Assembly (NCBI RefSeq): GCF_022965755.1
Contig: NZ_CP095187.1
Coordinates: 2,790,001-2,854,000, forward strand
Origin: Pseudoxanthomonas sp. F37
GTDB lineage: Bacteria > Pseudomonadota > Gammaproteobacteria > Xanthomonadales > Xanthomonadaceae
Direction of reading: 5' to 3'
DNA: 64,000 bases
Every line of letters begins with the position of its first letter. Position 1 is the first letter of the stretch. The notes beneath the pieces are model-generated. The model was not told the DNA's origin. It saw nothing but the letters and a program-made list of their open reading frames with translations, and made no database searches. Positions 47,038 to 58,128 of this stretch are shown one piece after another. The translations under genes were made by a program, and so were the position numbers.

Positions 47038-47665
47038 GAGCGCCCATGGGCGCGATGCTTTGCGCGCGGGTGAGCAAGAGCATCGCGGGCATGGCCCGCT
47101 CCTACAACGCTGGTGGCGAGGGGGCGGCCCGTGGGCTCTTCGTGCCGGAAAAGCTCTGGAAGCGCTGTAGGAGCGCCCCATGGGCGCGATGCTTTGCGCA
47201 CGGGTGGGCAAAGAGCATCGCGGGCATGGGGCGCTCCTACAACGTCGGCGGCGGGGGGGCGGCCCGTGGGCTCTTCGTGCAGGAAAAGCTCTGGAAGCGC
47301 TGTAGGAGCGCCCCATGGGCGCGATGCTTTGCGCGCGGGTGGGCGAGAGCATCGCGGGCATGGCCCGCTCCTACAGCGCCGGTGGCGAGGGGCGGCCCGT
47401 GGGCTCTTCATGCTGGAAAAGCTCTGGAAACGCTGTAGGAGCGTCCCATGGGCGCGATGCTTTGCGCGCGGGTGGGCAAGAGCATCGCGGGCATGGCCCG
47501 CTCCTACAACGCTGGTGGCGAGGGTGCAGCCCGTGGGCTCTTCATGCTGGAAAAGCTCTGGAAGCGCTGTAGGAGCGCCCCATGGGCGCGATGCTTTTGC
47601 GCGCGGGTGGGCGAGAGCATCGCGGGCATGGCCCGCTCCTACGGCGCTGGCGGCAAGGGGGCGGG
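47035..47665. repeat. Tandem array of about 134-bp hairpin repeats
   Basis: Four full units and one partial start at 47035, 47168, 47303, 47436 and 47570 (unit lengths 133, 135, 133 and 134). Each begins TAGGAGCGCCCCATGGGCGC, then GATGCTTTGCGCGCGGG, and returns as GAGCATCGCGGGCATGGCC plus GCTCCTAC, giving a hairpin; a spacer ending AAAGCTCTGGAAGCGCTG joins the units. The array fills the whole gap between convergent lpxH and DUF455 and contains both stop codons. Units are more than 90% alike by eye. Confidence 0.92.
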
Positions 47666-48463
47666 CTGGGGGGCTTCCAGGGCGGCCAGCTCGTCCTCGT
47701 CGAAGCCGGCCAACAGCCGCGCCTGGATGTTGAACGGGCCGTGCAGGTAGCCGCCGGCATATTGCTTCAGCAACTCGCGGAAACGCGCGCGCGGCTCGAC
47801 GCCGCGCCGCTCGCAGTACCACCGGTACCAGCGCGAACCCGCCGCCACGTGCGCGACTTCCTCGCGGAGGATGAGGTCCAGGATCGCGACGGTGGCCTCG
47901 TCGCCCAGCTCGCGCAGCTTCACGATCATGCCGGGCGTCACGTCCAGCCCACGCGCTTCCAGCACGCGCGGCACCAGCGCCATCCGCGCCAGGCCATCGT
48001 GCGCGGTCTTCTCGGTCATTTCCCACAGGCCGTTGTGCGCGTCGAAGTCGCCGTAGTCGTGGCCGAGTTCGCGCAGGCGGTCGCGCAGCAGCACGAAATG
48101 GCGCGATTCGTCGTGCGCCACCTGCACCCAGTCGGCGTAGAACGCCGTCGGCAGCCCGCGGAAGCGGTACACCGCATCCCACGCCAGATCGATGGCGTTG
48201 AGCTCGATGTGCGCGATGGCGTGGATGAAGGCGGCGCGGCCCTGCACGCTGCCCAGTCCGCGGCGGGGCAGGTCGCGCGGGTGCACCAGCGCCGGCTTCG
48301 CCGGGCGACCGGGCATGCGGATCGGATCCGGTGCCGGCGCATCGTCGGGAGCCTGCAGTTCGCCGCGCCGGAACGCGTCCGCATAGCGCCGGGTCAGTCC
48401 GACCTTCTCATCCACATCGGCCGCCGCCAGGCAGGCGCGCGCGGCCTCGAACAGCGTGGCCAT
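47639..48463 (-). CDS. DUF455 ferritin-like protein
   Basis: This 274-residue protein starts MATLFEAARACL. The ferritin-like di-iron pattern is visible: HIELNAIDLAWDAVYRF, DESRHFVLL and LREEVAHVAAGSRWY. DUF455 members are related to MiaE-type hydroxylases, so an oxygenase role is possible but unproven. It follows purF after 15 bases and is probably the last gene of that operon. The final codons and the stop (TAG) lie in the repeat array, so its C-terminus (PLPPAP) may have been altered by the array. Confidence 0.9.
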   Translation of the reverse strand: MATLFEAARACLAAADVDEKVGLTRRYADAFRRGELQAPDDAPAPDPIRMPGRPAKPALVHPRDLPRRGLGSVQGRAAFIHAIAHIELNAIDLAWDAVYRFRGLPTAFYADWVQVAHDESRHFVLLRDRLRELGHDYGDFDAHNGLWEMTEKTAHDGLARMALVPRVLEARGLDVTPGMIVKLRELGDEATVAILDLILREEVAHVAAGSRWYRWYCERRGVEPRARFRELLKQYAGGYLHGPFNIQARLLAGFDEDELAALEAPQPAPLPPAP

Positions 48464-48478
48464 GCGGTGCCTGCCGGA

Positions 48479-49948
<1,470 letters not shown>

Positions 49949-49954
49949 GGTGAC

Positions 49955-50563
49955 CTACTCCGGTTTCGACTCGGGCGAAGCTGCAGGGGGGACGCGCTCC
50001 TGCGGGGCGCCGGATTCGTCCAGCGGCAGGGGCAAGGGGTGCAGGCGCGCATTATCGCCCGCCGGAACGCCGTTGCCAAAGTCCAGTTCCTGCACGGTCC
50101 ATTCCGGCAACCCGCGTGAAAGCCACTGCGCGCCCGGCAGCAGCACCGGCACGACGGAGGAACGTTTCCATTCAGGTTCACGCGGCAGATCGGTGAAGGC
50201 CGCCAGCAACAGTACGACGCAGGCGATGAGCGCACCACGCGCCAGTCCGAGCACCAGGCCCAGCATCCGGTCCACGCCCGACAGCCCGACCGAGGTGACC
50301 ATCTTGCGCACCAGCCAGCCCGTCACGCCCACCACCACCATGACCACGACGAAGCTGAGCGCGTAGCCGCCCAGCAGGTCGGCCGATCCCGGCGGACCGT
50401 CATCGGAAAGCCAGGCGGCGACTTCGCCGCCGTAGTGGAACGCCACCCACCCGGCCAGCAACCAGGCCAGGACCGAAGCGAGCGCCCCGATGAAGCCGCG
50501 CATCAGCCCGAACAGCGTCGAGACGCCGATGATGGCGAGCAGGGTCAGATCGAGCGCACTCAC
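49955..50563 (-). CDS. cvpA: Colicin V production protein CvpA
   Basis: This 202-residue inner-membrane protein has four hydrophobic segments in the first 130 residues (LTLLAIIGVSTLFGLMRGFIGALASVLAWLLA is split into two helices; VVMVVVGVTGWLV; MLGLVLGLARGALIACVVLLLAAF). The family motif FGLMRGFIG is clear. A proline-rich cytoplasmic tail ends the protein. It is linked to membrane stress and colicin V export in E. coli. It lies between dedD and purF as in enteric bacteria. Confidence 0.93.
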   Translation of the reverse strand: MSALDLTLLAIIGVSTLFGLMRGFIGALASVLAWLLAGWVAFHYGGEVAAWLSDDGPPGSADLLGGYALSFVVVMVVVGVTGWLVRKMVTSVGLSGVDRMLGLVLGLARGALIACVVLLLAAFTDLPREPEWKRSSVVPVLLPGAQWLSRGLPEWTVQELDFGNGVPAGDNARLHPLPLPLDESGAPQERVPPAASPESKPE

Positions 50564-50600
50564 GCGGCACGCCCTCCGGCCACGGCGACGGGGGCCGGCA

Positions 50601-51599
50601 TCAAGGGTGCGGACGCACCATGCCGTCGATGCCGACCTTCGCGGCCACCTGGGTCTTCAGGCGATCGGCCTCGGCACGGTCGGCCACCGGTCCCACGCGC
50701 ACGCGGCTGAGCGTGCCCTTGTCGGTGCGCACCTGCTCGACGAAGGCGCTGAAGCCGGCGGCGCGCACCCGGTCGCGCAGGGCATTCGCATCACCCGCAT
50801 TGGAGAACGCACCCAGTTGCACGGCATAGCCCACGCCGGAGGCGGCGGGCGTGGACGGCGCTGCCGGTTTGGGGGCGGGCGCGGCAGGCCGGGTGACCGG
50901 GGTGGCCGGCTTCGTCTCGGCGGCGACCGGCTTGGTTTCGGTGGGCGCGGGCCTGGTCACCGGCTTGGCCGGCTCGGGCGGGAGCGCCTGGGTGGTCACG
51001 GCCGGCGTGGACGGCGTGGCGGTCGCGATGGAGGGCGCCGGTGCCGGCACGGGCGTGCCAGCGGGTGCCGCCGCGTCCAGCGTGACCACCTGCGCGTTGA
51101 CGTCGCCGCGCACCTTGATCGCATCCAGCCGCGCCGCCTCGGCCTGCGCACGATCCGCGTACGGTCCGACCCGCACGCGGAATGCCGGCTTGCCGTTGAT
51201 GGTGGCGGGTTCGACGAAGCCGGGCAGCCTGGCCTGCTTCACGCGGGCCAATACGGCGTCCGCATCGGCCTGGGTGGCATAGGCGCCGAAGCTGACGGCG
51301 AAATCGCCGCCTGCTGTCGCCGGCGGCTGCAGCGCGCCTTCGGCGGGCGCCGGTTCGGCAGCAGGCGCAGCCCCCTGACCGTCCAGTCCGACCGCGCCCT
51401 TGGCCGGCGCACTGCCGGGCGTGACCAGGGGCAACTCGCGCGTTTCGTATTCGCCACCGGGCGCAGCGGGCACCTCGAGCGGCACGTCGGACACGCCACT
51501 GTCGGGTGCCGGTCCCTTGACCAGCATGGGAAGGAAGATGACGGCCAGCGCGACCAGCACGACGGCGCCGATCAGGCGCTGTTTCAGGGCGGTATCCAT
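50601..51599 (-). CDS. dedD: DedD-like divisome protein with two SPOR domains
   Basis: This 332-residue protein starts MDTALKQRLIGAVVLVALAV: a short cytoplasmic head and one membrane span. A proline/alanine-rich linker then carries one SPOR domain at about 100-170 (FAVSFGAYATQADADAVL) and, after another low-complexity linker, a second at about 255-330 (YAVQLGAFSNAGDANALRD). SPOR domains bind peptidoglycan bare of stem peptides at the septum. E. coli DedD has only one SPOR domain. It is between folC and cvpA as in E. coli. Confidence 0.92.
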   Translation of the reverse strand: MDTALKQRLIGAVVLVALAVIFLPMLVKGPAPDSGVSDVPLEVPAAPGGEYETRELPLVTPGSAPAKGAVGLDGQGAAPAAEPAPAEGALQPPATAGGDFAVSFGAYATQADADAVLARVKQARLPGFVEPATINGKPAFRVRVGPYADRAQAEAARLDAIKVRGDVNAQVVTLDAAAPAGTPVPAPAPSIATATPSTPAVTTQALPPEPAKPVTRPAPTETKPVAAETKPATPVTRPAAPAPKPAAPSTPAASGVGYAVQLGAFSNAGDANALRDRVRAAGFSAFVEQVRTDKGTLSRVRVGPVADRAEADRLKTQVAAKVGIDGMVRPHP

Positions 51600-51666
51600 C
51601 CAGGTCCAGGGCAGAGGCGGCGGGAATGCCGCGGCGATTATACGGCGCGGCTCCCGCCGCTCCCCG

Positions 51667-52938
51667 TCATCGACCTGAATGCAGCGCCTGCAGCGCGGCG
51701 GCCACGGCAAGGAACGAACCGAACACCAGCACGCGGTCGCCGTCACGCGCAGCGGCCAATGCGGCCGCCAAGGCGTCTTCCACGCGCCGATGGCGGGCCG
51801 CCCGCGCGGCGACGGTTCCCTCGAGCCGGGCGGCGAGCTGATCGGCGGACTGCGCCCGCGGCCCCGCATCCAGCCCCGCCAGATGCCATTGCAATGGCAT
51901 GCCCGCGAACGCGTCCACGACGGACCTCACGTCCTTGTCGGCCAGCGCCGCGAACACGACATGCGTCTGGCCCGCGGCAGGATGCGCCTGCAGCCACGCG
52001 GCCAACTCGCGTGCCGCCTGCGGGTTGTGGCCGACGTCGAGCACCACGTCCACCTGGCCCTGCGACACGCGTTGCAAGCGCCCCGGGAGCGTGGCACGGG
52101 CCACGCCCTGCGCGAAGGCCTCGTCGGGAATCGCCTCGCCCGGCAGCGCGCGCAATGCGGCGATCGCGCTGGCAGCGTTCGCCCGTTGGGCCGGGGCCGA
52201 CAGCACGGGCATCGGCAACACCAGTTCCGCGCCGACTTCACGCCAGCGCCAGTGACCACTGTCGATGGGCTCGTGGAAGAAGTCGCTGCCCAGCCTGAGC
52301 GCGTTCGCGCCGATGGCGTAGGCATGGCGCAGCACGCTGGAAGGCGAGTCCACTTCCCCCAGCACCAGCGGCTTCCAGGCACGGGCGATACCGGCCTTCT
52401 CGGCGCCGATGACCTCGCGGTCCGCACCCAGCCAGTCGGTGTGGTCGATATCGACCGTGGTGATCACGGCCACATCGGCATCGACCAGGTTCACGGCATC
52501 CAGCCGTCCTCCCAGGCCGACTTCCAGCACCGCCAGGTCCAGGCCCGCGCGTTCGAAAAGCCACAGCGCGGCCAACGTGCCGAATTCGAAATACGTCAGC
52601 GGCGTGTCGCCGCGCGCGGCTTCGACCGCTTCGAACGCCGCCACCAGCGACGCGTCATCGGCTTCGGCGCCATTGATGCGCACGCGTTCGTTGTAGCGCA
52701 GCAGGTGCGGCGAGGTGTAGGCGCCCACCTTCCAGCCCGCGGCGCGCGCGATGGCCTCGATGAAGGCCACGGTGGAGCCCTTGCCGTTGGTGCCGCCGAC
52801 GGTGATCACGCGCACGGCCGGCCTGCCCAGCGCCATCCGCGCGGCGACATCGCGCACGCGCTCCAGGCCCATGTCGATGGACTTGGGGTGCTGCTGCTCG
52901 ATGTAGGCCAGCCACTGCGGAAGATCGGTAAGCGCCAT
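51667..52938 (-). CDS. folC: Dihydrofolate synthase/folylpolyglutamate synthase
   Basis: This 423-residue Mur-ligase-family enzyme adds glutamate to dihydropteroate and to folates. The ATP loop is VITVGGTNGKGSTVAFIEAI and the second motif is LEVGLGGRLDAVN; DHTDWLG and VLDVGHNPQAAREL follow. It starts MALTDLPQWLAYIEQQHPK. The stop of the mutase gene upstream is 17 bases away, and dedD follows 67 bases downstream, so it is inside one operon. Confidence 0.96.
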   Translation of the reverse strand: MALTDLPQWLAYIEQQHPKSIDMGLERVRDVAARMALGRPAVRVITVGGTNGKGSTVAFIEAIARAAGWKVGAYTSPHLLRYNERVRINGAEADDASLVAAFEAVEAARGDTPLTYFEFGTLAALWLFERAGLDLAVLEVGLGGRLDAVNLVDADVAVITTVDIDHTDWLGADREVIGAEKAGIARAWKPLVLGEVDSPSSVLRHAYAIGANALRLGSDFFHEPIDSGHWRWREVGAELVLPMPVLSAPAQRANAASAIAALRALPGEAIPDEAFAQGVARATLPGRLQRVSQGQVDVVLDVGHNPQAARELAAWLQAHPAAGQTHVVFAALADKDVRSVVDAFAGMPLQWHLAGLDAGPRAQSADQLAARLEGTVAARAARHRRVEDALAAALAAARDGDRVLVFGSFLAVAAALQALHSGR

Positions 52939-52955
52939 GCGGGCCCTCGACGGCG

Positions 52956-53600
52956 TTACAGCGCCCGGTGCTTGGCTTCGCCGAAGAACGGGGTGTGGTG
53001 CGCGCAGTCGTTCAGGCGCACGACTTCCAGTTGCTCCACCGAGGGACCTTCCAGCAGGTTGAGCGTGGTGGGCGCCTGGCGGAACGTCCACAGCCGGGCG
53101 ATCGGCAGGCCCAGGATGCGGCACAGCAGGACGCGGTTGACGGCGTCGTGGGCGACCACCAGCAACGTGTCGTCCTCGCCCAGGCCTTCCGTTGCACGCG
53201 CCAGGCCGCGCCAGGAACGGTCCAGCACCTGGCGCAGCGATTCGCCGCCCGGCATCAGCACGTTTTCGGGCTCCTCCCGCCAGGCCAGCAGGCGGGCCGG
53301 GTCCTTCTGCTGGATCTCGCTGGCCAACAGCCCTTCCCATTCGCCGTGGGCGATCTCCTGCAGGTCGGCATCGGTCTGCAGCATGTCGGCACGCGCGTCG
53401 CCCAGGGCCAGCCGCGCCGTCAGCTGCGCACGCGACAGCGGCGACGCCACCGCGCGGTCGATGCGCACATCCTTGAGGCGCTGGCCCAGCGCAGTCGCCT
53501 GACCCTCGCCGACCGGCGAAAGCGGGATGTCGATCTGGCCCTGGTAGCGGCCTTCGGCGTTCCAGGGCGTTTCGCCGTGGCGGGCAAGCAGGATGCGCAT
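52956..53600 (-). CDS. Histidine phosphatase family protein (phosphoglycerate-mutase-like)
   Basis: This 214-residue protein starts MRILLARHGETPWNAEGRYQ; an in-frame Met at 53642 was rejected because RHGE should lie near the N-terminus. Residues: RHGE with the phosphorylated His, SPLSRAQLTA, GEWEGLL and VVAHDAVNRVLL with the second His. Such enzymes include GpmB-like and alpha-ribazole phosphatases; no specificity can be read. It leads the folC-dedD-cvpA-purF unit. Confidence 0.9.
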   Translation of the reverse strand: MRILLARHGETPWNAEGRYQGQIDIPLSPVGEGQATALGQRLKDVRIDRAVASPLSRAQLTARLALGDARADMLQTDADLQEIAHGEWEGLLASEIQQKDPARLLAWREEPENVLMPGGESLRQVLDRSWRGLARATEGLGEDDTLLVVAHDAVNRVLLCRILGLPIARLWTFRQAPTTLNLLEGPSVEQLEVVRLNDCAHHTPFFGEAKHRAL

Positions 53601-53732
53601 GCGTGGTGATGTCCGTTGGAGGTGGGCCGGCGTGGCTTCCATACGCCGGAAACGAAGACGGGAGCGGATGATAACCGCTCCCGTCCGGTCTTCGCCGACG
53701 GCCCGCGGGCCATCAGACCAATTGGCGACCGC

Positions 53733-55901
53733 TCATTTGCCGACGTTCATTTCCTTCAGCAGCTGCGGCGCCGGATAGACCTCCTGCATGATCCAGCGCA
53801 GGTAGCGGCCATCGACGGCGATCATCCGGGTCATCTTCGGATCGAACACCCAGTTGGAGCTGACCGATTCCCAGTTGCCGTCGAAGGCCAGGCCCACCAG
53901 CTTGCCGTGCGCATCGAGCACGGGCGAACCGGAGTTGCCGCCGGTGATGTCCAGGTCGGACAGGTAGTTCACCGGCACCGACCCGATGCGCTTGTCCTCC
54001 AGGCCGCCATAACGCTTGGCGGCCACGGCGTCGAGCAGCGCCTTGGGCGAATCGAACGGGTCCTGTCCGGTTTCCTTGGCCACCACGCCTTCCAGCGTGG
54101 TGAACGGGGTGTACTCCACGCCATCCTTCGGCGCGTAGCCCATCACGTTGCCGAAGGTGATGCGCAGCGACAGGTTGGCATCGGGGTAGACGAACTCGCC
54201 CTGGCTCTTCTTGTAGTCGGCCAGCGCCTGCAGGTAGAGCGGGCGCGCGGCCAGGTTCTCGCCGGCACGCGTCTTGCGCTCCTGCTCCAGCTTGAGCAGC
54301 GTGGGCATCACCGCCACCGCGTACTGGATGGCCGGATCGCTGCTGGCCTCGAACGCCTTGCGGTCGGCGGCGAACCACTTCAGCCGTTCCTCCGTGCTGC
54401 CGAGCCGGGTACCGGCCAGCCGGTCGAGCGCGCGCTTCACCGCCGCGGCGTCGTTGCCGCCCAGCCAGGTATCGAGGGCGGCCACGCGCTGATTGGCGGG
54501 CAGCTTGATGTATTCGTTCAGCCAGTACTCCTGCAACTGGCGGTCCATCGCCGCGACGTAGCGGCGCTCGAGTTGCTTCAGGCCGCCTTCGATGGCCGGC
54601 AGGTCGCGGTCCTGGTAGCCGGATTCGCGTTCGGCATTGGGCTTCTCGCGTTCGATCGACAGGCGGTACAGCTGCGTGGCGGCCCCCAGCATCGCGGTGT
54701 TGTTGAACAGCGCCAGGGTCAGGTCGCGATCGCGCGTGGCCTTGCTCTGCTCCAGCAGGTCGAGCAGTTTGGCATGCGCGTCCAGCGCCGGCTGGCCCTG
54801 GGCGCCCTGCCCCTTCAGCCAGCCCAGCACGGCGGCCTCCTCGCGCCGCTTCTGGCCGGCGGCGTCGATGCGCTTGAAGCCCTCAAGCTGGCCGTCGTAG
54901 TTCTTGCTGGTGTTGTTCCAGCCGGCCATCGTGGCGGCGTACTTCACCTGGATGTCGGCATCCTGCTTGCCGGCGGCCTGCACCATCGCGATCTGGTTCT
55001 TGTAGTGGCGCGCGATGGTCGGATAGGTCCACTGCGCGGTGTTGTCGAACTCGGCCGCCAGCGCGTAGCGGTTGGTCGAACCCGGATAACCGGCCACCAT
55101 GACGAAATCCCCCGCGCCCAGCGGCTGGTCGGCGAATTTCAGCCAGTGCTTCGGCTGGTACGGCACGTTGTCCTTGGAGAACGCAGCCGGCTTGCCGTCC
55201 TTGCCCACGTAGGCGCGGTAGAACGCGAAGTCGCCGGTGTGGCGCGGCCACATCCAGTTGTCGATGTCGCCGCCGAACTTGCCGACACTGCCCGGAGGCG
55301 CGTACGCCAGGCGGACGTCCTTGATCTCCAGGTTCTTGAAGAGGCGATAGGTATTGCCACCGGAGAAGCTGTACAGGCGGCAACGGAAACCGGCCTCGGC
55401 CTCGCAGTCGGCGATCAGCTTCTTCTCGAAGGCCTCCAGCGCTTTGGTGCGCGCCAGCGCATCGTCGCCGGCGGAGGCGATGGCCGCCTTCGCCTCCTTC
55501 GTCACGTCGGTGATCTCGTCCAGCACGAACACGCGCGCGTTCGGGCCCGCGCTGACCTCGTCGCCGGTCGTGGACGCGTTGAAGCCGTTCTTGATGAGGT
55601 TGTTCTCGGCCGTGGAGTTCAGCTGGATGGCGCCATAGGCGCAGTGGTGGTTGGTGACCACCAGACCGTTGGGCGACACGAAGCTGGCGGTGCAGCCGCC
55701 CAGGGCGACGACCGCGCCCATCGGGTCGCCGGTCAGGTCGGAGATCTGCTGCGGCGACAGCTTCAGGCCGGCCTTCTTCAGCGGCCCGGCGATCTCGGGC
55801 AGTTGCTGCGGTACCCACATGCCCTCGCCCGCCAGGGCGGCCTGGGTGGCGAACAGGGACAGCGGGACCGCGATGGCGGCGGCGAGCAGGTTCGGACGCA
55901 T
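53733..55901 (-). CDS. S46-family dipeptidyl-peptidase (DPP7/DAP BII type)
   Basis: This 722-residue periplasmic enzyme has a signal peptide ([17 protein letters not shown], ending AALA) and removes dipeptides from peptide N-termini. The chymotrypsin-like triad is visible: His in [11 protein letters not shown], Asp in [19 protein letters not shown] and Ser in [11 protein letters not shown]. The specificity position, Arg in DPP11, is Gly here ([10 protein letters not shown]), which points to DPP7/DAP BII-like preference for hydrophobic residues. S46 enzymes were studied in Pseudoxanthomonas mexicana. It is transcribed alone. Confidence 0.95.
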   Translation of the reverse strand: MRPNLLAAAIAVPLSLFATQAALAGEGMWVPQQLPEIAGPLKKAGLKLSPQQISDLTGDPMGAVVALGGCTASFVSPNGLVVTNHHCAYGAIQLNSTAENNLIKNGFNASTTGDEVSAGPNARVFVLDEITDVTKEAKAAIASAGDDALARTKALEAFEKKLIADCEAEAGFRCRLYSFSGGNTYRLFKNLEIKDVRLAYAPPGSVGKFGGDIDNWMWPRHTGDFAFYRAYVGKDGKPAAFSKDNVPYQPKHWLKFADQPLGAGDFVMVAGYPGSTNRYALAAEFDNTAQWTYPTIARHYKNQIAMVQAAGKQDADIQVKYAATMAGWNNTSKNYDGQLEGFKRIDAAGQKRREEAAVLGWLKGQGAQGQPALDAHAKLLDLLEQSKATRDRDLTLALFNNTAMLGAATQLYRLSIEREKPNAERESGYQDRDLPAIEGGLKQLERRYVAAMDRQLQEYWLNEYIKLPANQRVAALDTWLGGNDAAAVKRALDRLAGTRLGSTEERLKWFAADRKAFEASSDPAIQYAVAVMPTLLKLEQERKTRAGENLAARPLYLQALADYKKSQGEFVYPDANLSLRITFGNVMGYAPKDGVEYTPFTTLEGVVAKETGQDPFDSPKALLDAVAAKRYGGLEDKRIGSVPVNYLSDLDITGGNSGSPVLDAHGKLVGLAFDGNWESVSSNWVFDPKMTRMIAVDGRYLRWIMQEVYPAPQLLKEMNVGK

Positions 55902-56045
55902 GGAAACCCCGTGACGGACAGGAAAGTCCCGATTGTAATGAACCTGTCACCGCGGCCGCCCATGACTTTCGTCCTGCCCGCCCGCGCCCCATGCCATCCC
56001 GGGCTGTCAAGGCGCCCTGCAACAGGGCCGCTCCGGGCCGGGGCG

Positions 56046-56051
56046 TATAAT
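56046..56051 (+). promoter_or_regulatory. Probable -10 element of tdh
   Basis: A perfect TATAAT in otherwise GC-rich DNA, 30 bases before the tdh start. No good -35 element was found at 16-18 bases upstream. Confidence 0.5.
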
Positions 56052-56081
56052 CCGCGCCCTCTTTACTTGGATCGACGTCCG

Positions 56082-57116
56082 ATGGCACAGACGATGAAGG
56101 CGCTGGTCAAGCGCGAAGCCGGCAAGGGCATCTGGATGGAGGAACTCCCCGTCCCGCAGCCCGGCCCGAACGAAGTGCTGATCAAGCTGGAGAAGACCGC
56201 CATCTGCGGCACCGACCTGCACATCTACCTGTGGGACGAGTGGAGCCAGCGCACCATCAAGCCCGGGCTGACCATCGGCCACGAGTTCGTGGGACGCATC
56301 GCGCAGCTCGGCTCCGCGGTGACCGGCTACGACGTGGGCCAGCGCGTGTCGGCCGAAGGCCACATCGTCTGCGGCCACTGCCGCAACTGCCGTGGCGGCC
56401 GCCAGCACCTGTGCCCGAATACCGTCGGCATCGGGGTGAACGTCAACGGCGCTTTCGCCGAATACATGGTGATGCCGGCCAGCAACCTGTGGCCCATCCC
56501 GGACCAGATCCCCAGCGAACTGGCGGCGTTCTTCGACCCTTACGGCAACGCGGCGCACTGCGCGCTGGAATTCGACGTGGTCGGCGAGGACGTGCTGATC
56601 ACCGGTGCAGGCCCCATCGGCATCATCGCCGCCGGCATCTGCAAGCACATCGGCGCGCGCAACGTGGTGGTCACCGACGTCAACGACTTCCGCCTGAAGC
56701 TGGCCGCCGACATGGGCGCGACCCGCGTGGTCAACGTGGCCAACCAGTCGCTCAAGGACGTGATGGCCGACCTGCACATGGAAGGCTTCGACGTGGGCCT
56801 GGAGATGAGCGGCAATCCGCGCGCCTTCAACGACATGCTGGACTGCATGTACCACGGCGGCAAGATCGCCCTGCTCGGCATCCTGCCCAAGGGCGCCGGC
56901 GTGGACTGGGACCGCATCATCTTCAAGGGCCTCACCGTGCAGGGCATCTACGGCCGCAGGATGTACGAGACCTGGTACAAGATGACCCAGCTGGTGCTGA
57001 GCGGTTTCCCGCTGGGCAAGGTGCTGACCCACCAGCTGCCCATCGACGACTTCCAGAAGGGCTTCGACCTGATGGAACAGGGCAAGGCCGGCAAGGTGGT
57101 GTTGAGCTGGAACTGA
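56082..57116 (+). CDS. tdh: L-threonine 3-dehydrogenase
   Basis: This 344-residue zinc alcohol dehydrogenase-family enzyme oxidises threonine to 2-amino-3-ketobutyrate. Catalytic zinc ligands are in [16 protein letters not shown] and GHEFVG; the structural zinc site is [15 protein letters not shown]; the NAD fold is GAGPIGI. It matches E. coli Tdh along its whole length; the family usually starts at the second Met ([10 protein letters not shown], 56094). Its partner kbl is 5 kb downstream, beyond the cys genes. A hairpin terminator follows. Confidence 0.96.
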   Translation: MAQTMKALVKREAGKGIWMEELPVPQPGPNEVLIKLEKTAICGTDLHIYLWDEWSQRTIKPGLTIGHEFVGRIAQLGSAVTGYDVGQRVSAEGHIVCGHCRNCRGGRQHLCPNTVGIGVNVNGAFAEYMVMPASNLWPIPDQIPSELAAFFDPYGNAAHCALEFDVVGEDVLITGAGPIGIIAAGICKHIGARNVVVTDVNDFRLKLAADMGATRVVNVANQSLKDVMADLHMEGFDVGLEMSGNPRAFNDMLDCMYHGGKIALLGILPKGAGVDWDRIIFKGLTVQGIYGRRMYETWYKMTQLVLSGFPLGKVLTHQLPIDDFQKGFDLMEQGKAGKVVLSWN

Positions 57117-57143
57117 GGCCTTCGCGGCAACGGTGAAAAAAAA

Positions 57144-57167
57144 AAAGGGCGCCTTGCGGCGCCCTTT
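57144..57167. terminator. Terminator shared by tdh and the TorF porin gene
   Basis: Perfect 10-base arms AAAGGGCGCC/GGCGCCCTTT around TTGC, with an A run of eleven before it that becomes a T tract for the converging minus-strand porin gene. It is a strong terminator for that strand and a weaker one for tdh. Confidence 0.85.
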
Positions 57168-57192
57168 CCTGTGCTGCGCATCGAGCGCCGTA

Positions 57193-57939
57193 TCAGGGCA
57201 CCGCGACCGCGATCGTGAACACCAGGCCGGGCTTGTAGATGTCGGAGCCACGGCGCAGTTCGGAGGCGTCCGAGCCGAACGTGTCGTAATAGCCCAGCGT
57301 CGCGGTCGCCGGACCGAAGCCCTTCGACACGGTGATGGCGCCATCGTAGAAATCGGCGCGCCCGTCGCTGCCGGCGTCGATGGAGGTATAGCCGGTCGAA
57401 GCGCCCACCGAGAAACCGGACTCGCCGATGTCGTAGCTCGCCGAAACACCAGCGTAGGTTTCCTCGGCCCCGCTGTTGCTGTAGTCGTCGGCGTAGGCCA
57501 GCGTACCGGCCACAGTCACCGGACCGCTCCACGTGACCTTGGCGATGTACTCGTTGTAGTCGATGTCGCCGTAGCCGGCGGAAGACCCTTCATAGGTGTA
57601 GCGGGTCACGCCGAGATCGAGATTCCAGGCATCGCTGAGGTCCTTGTTCCAGCCGACGAAGTAGTCGACTTCATAGTCGGGACCGCCGTCGCCGAAGTCC
57701 ACGTTCGACGCCCACACGCCGGCATACAGGCCGAACGGCGCGGAGTAACTCGCGCCCGCCTGGAACGCCGGTTCGTTGTCGGTCTGGGAGACGCCGCGGA
57801 ACACGTAGTCCGACGTCACCGCAAAGGTCGCACTGAAGGGCGAGGATGCTTCTTCCTCGGCCTCCTGGGCGAAGGCGGACATCGGCAGCGAAAGCAGCAG
57901 GGCGGTGGCGAGGGCGGTAGCGAGCTTGACGGGCTTCAT
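57193..57939 (-). CDS. TorF-family putative porin
   Basis: This 248-residue outer-membrane protein starts MKPVKLATALATALLLSLP with a signal peptide ending SAFA. The family hallmark SDYVFRGVSQTDNEPAFQAG follows an acidic stretch (EAEEEASS). The mature chain is a small barrel with repeated aromatic Gly-rich strands. The C-terminus is AVAVP, not the usual aromatic residue, as in other family members. A GGAGAA lies before the start. The substrate is unknown; it is next to the sulfate transporter, though transcribed separately. Confidence 0.88.
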   Translation of the reverse strand: MKPVKLATALATALLLSLPMSAFAQEAEEEASSPFSATFAVTSDYVFRGVSQTDNEPAFQAGASYSAPFGLYAGVWASNVDFGDGGPDYEVDYFVGWNKDLSDAWNLDLGVTRYTYEGSSAGYGDIDYNEYIAKVTWSGPVTVAGTLAYADDYSNSGAEETYAGVSASYDIGESGFSVGASTGYTSIDAGSDGRADFYDGAITVSKGFGPATATLGYYDTFGSDASELRRGSDIYKPGLVFTIAVAVP

Positions 57940-58128
57940 CCGGATTCTCCTTGGTCGAGTGATCGTGGGGCAGGCGAAGCGCGTGGAACGTCGTACGACC
58001 GTCATCACCACTTCACTATTTTTTAACTGCGCTTGGATAGTGCGACGCAGCAATCACTCACGTCAAGCCCCCGCCGGACGAGCGGAAAATTGGTTTCTTT
58101 TCTAATTAATTCAGCAGCTTAGGCCGCA

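Noticed and set aside
47035-47665. CRISPR array
   Set aside because: The repeats are long (about 134 bp), the spacers are also conserved, and there are no cas genes.
47034-48182. Open frames with repeating peptides in the 134-bp array
   Set aside because: They are translations of the tandem hairpin units (unit length is not a multiple of three) and extend into shadows of lpxH or DUF455; not likely genes.
53616-56081. Long in-frame extension upstream of tdh
   Set aside because: The extension is antisense to the S46 peptidase; tdh aligns with its family from 56082 or 56094.
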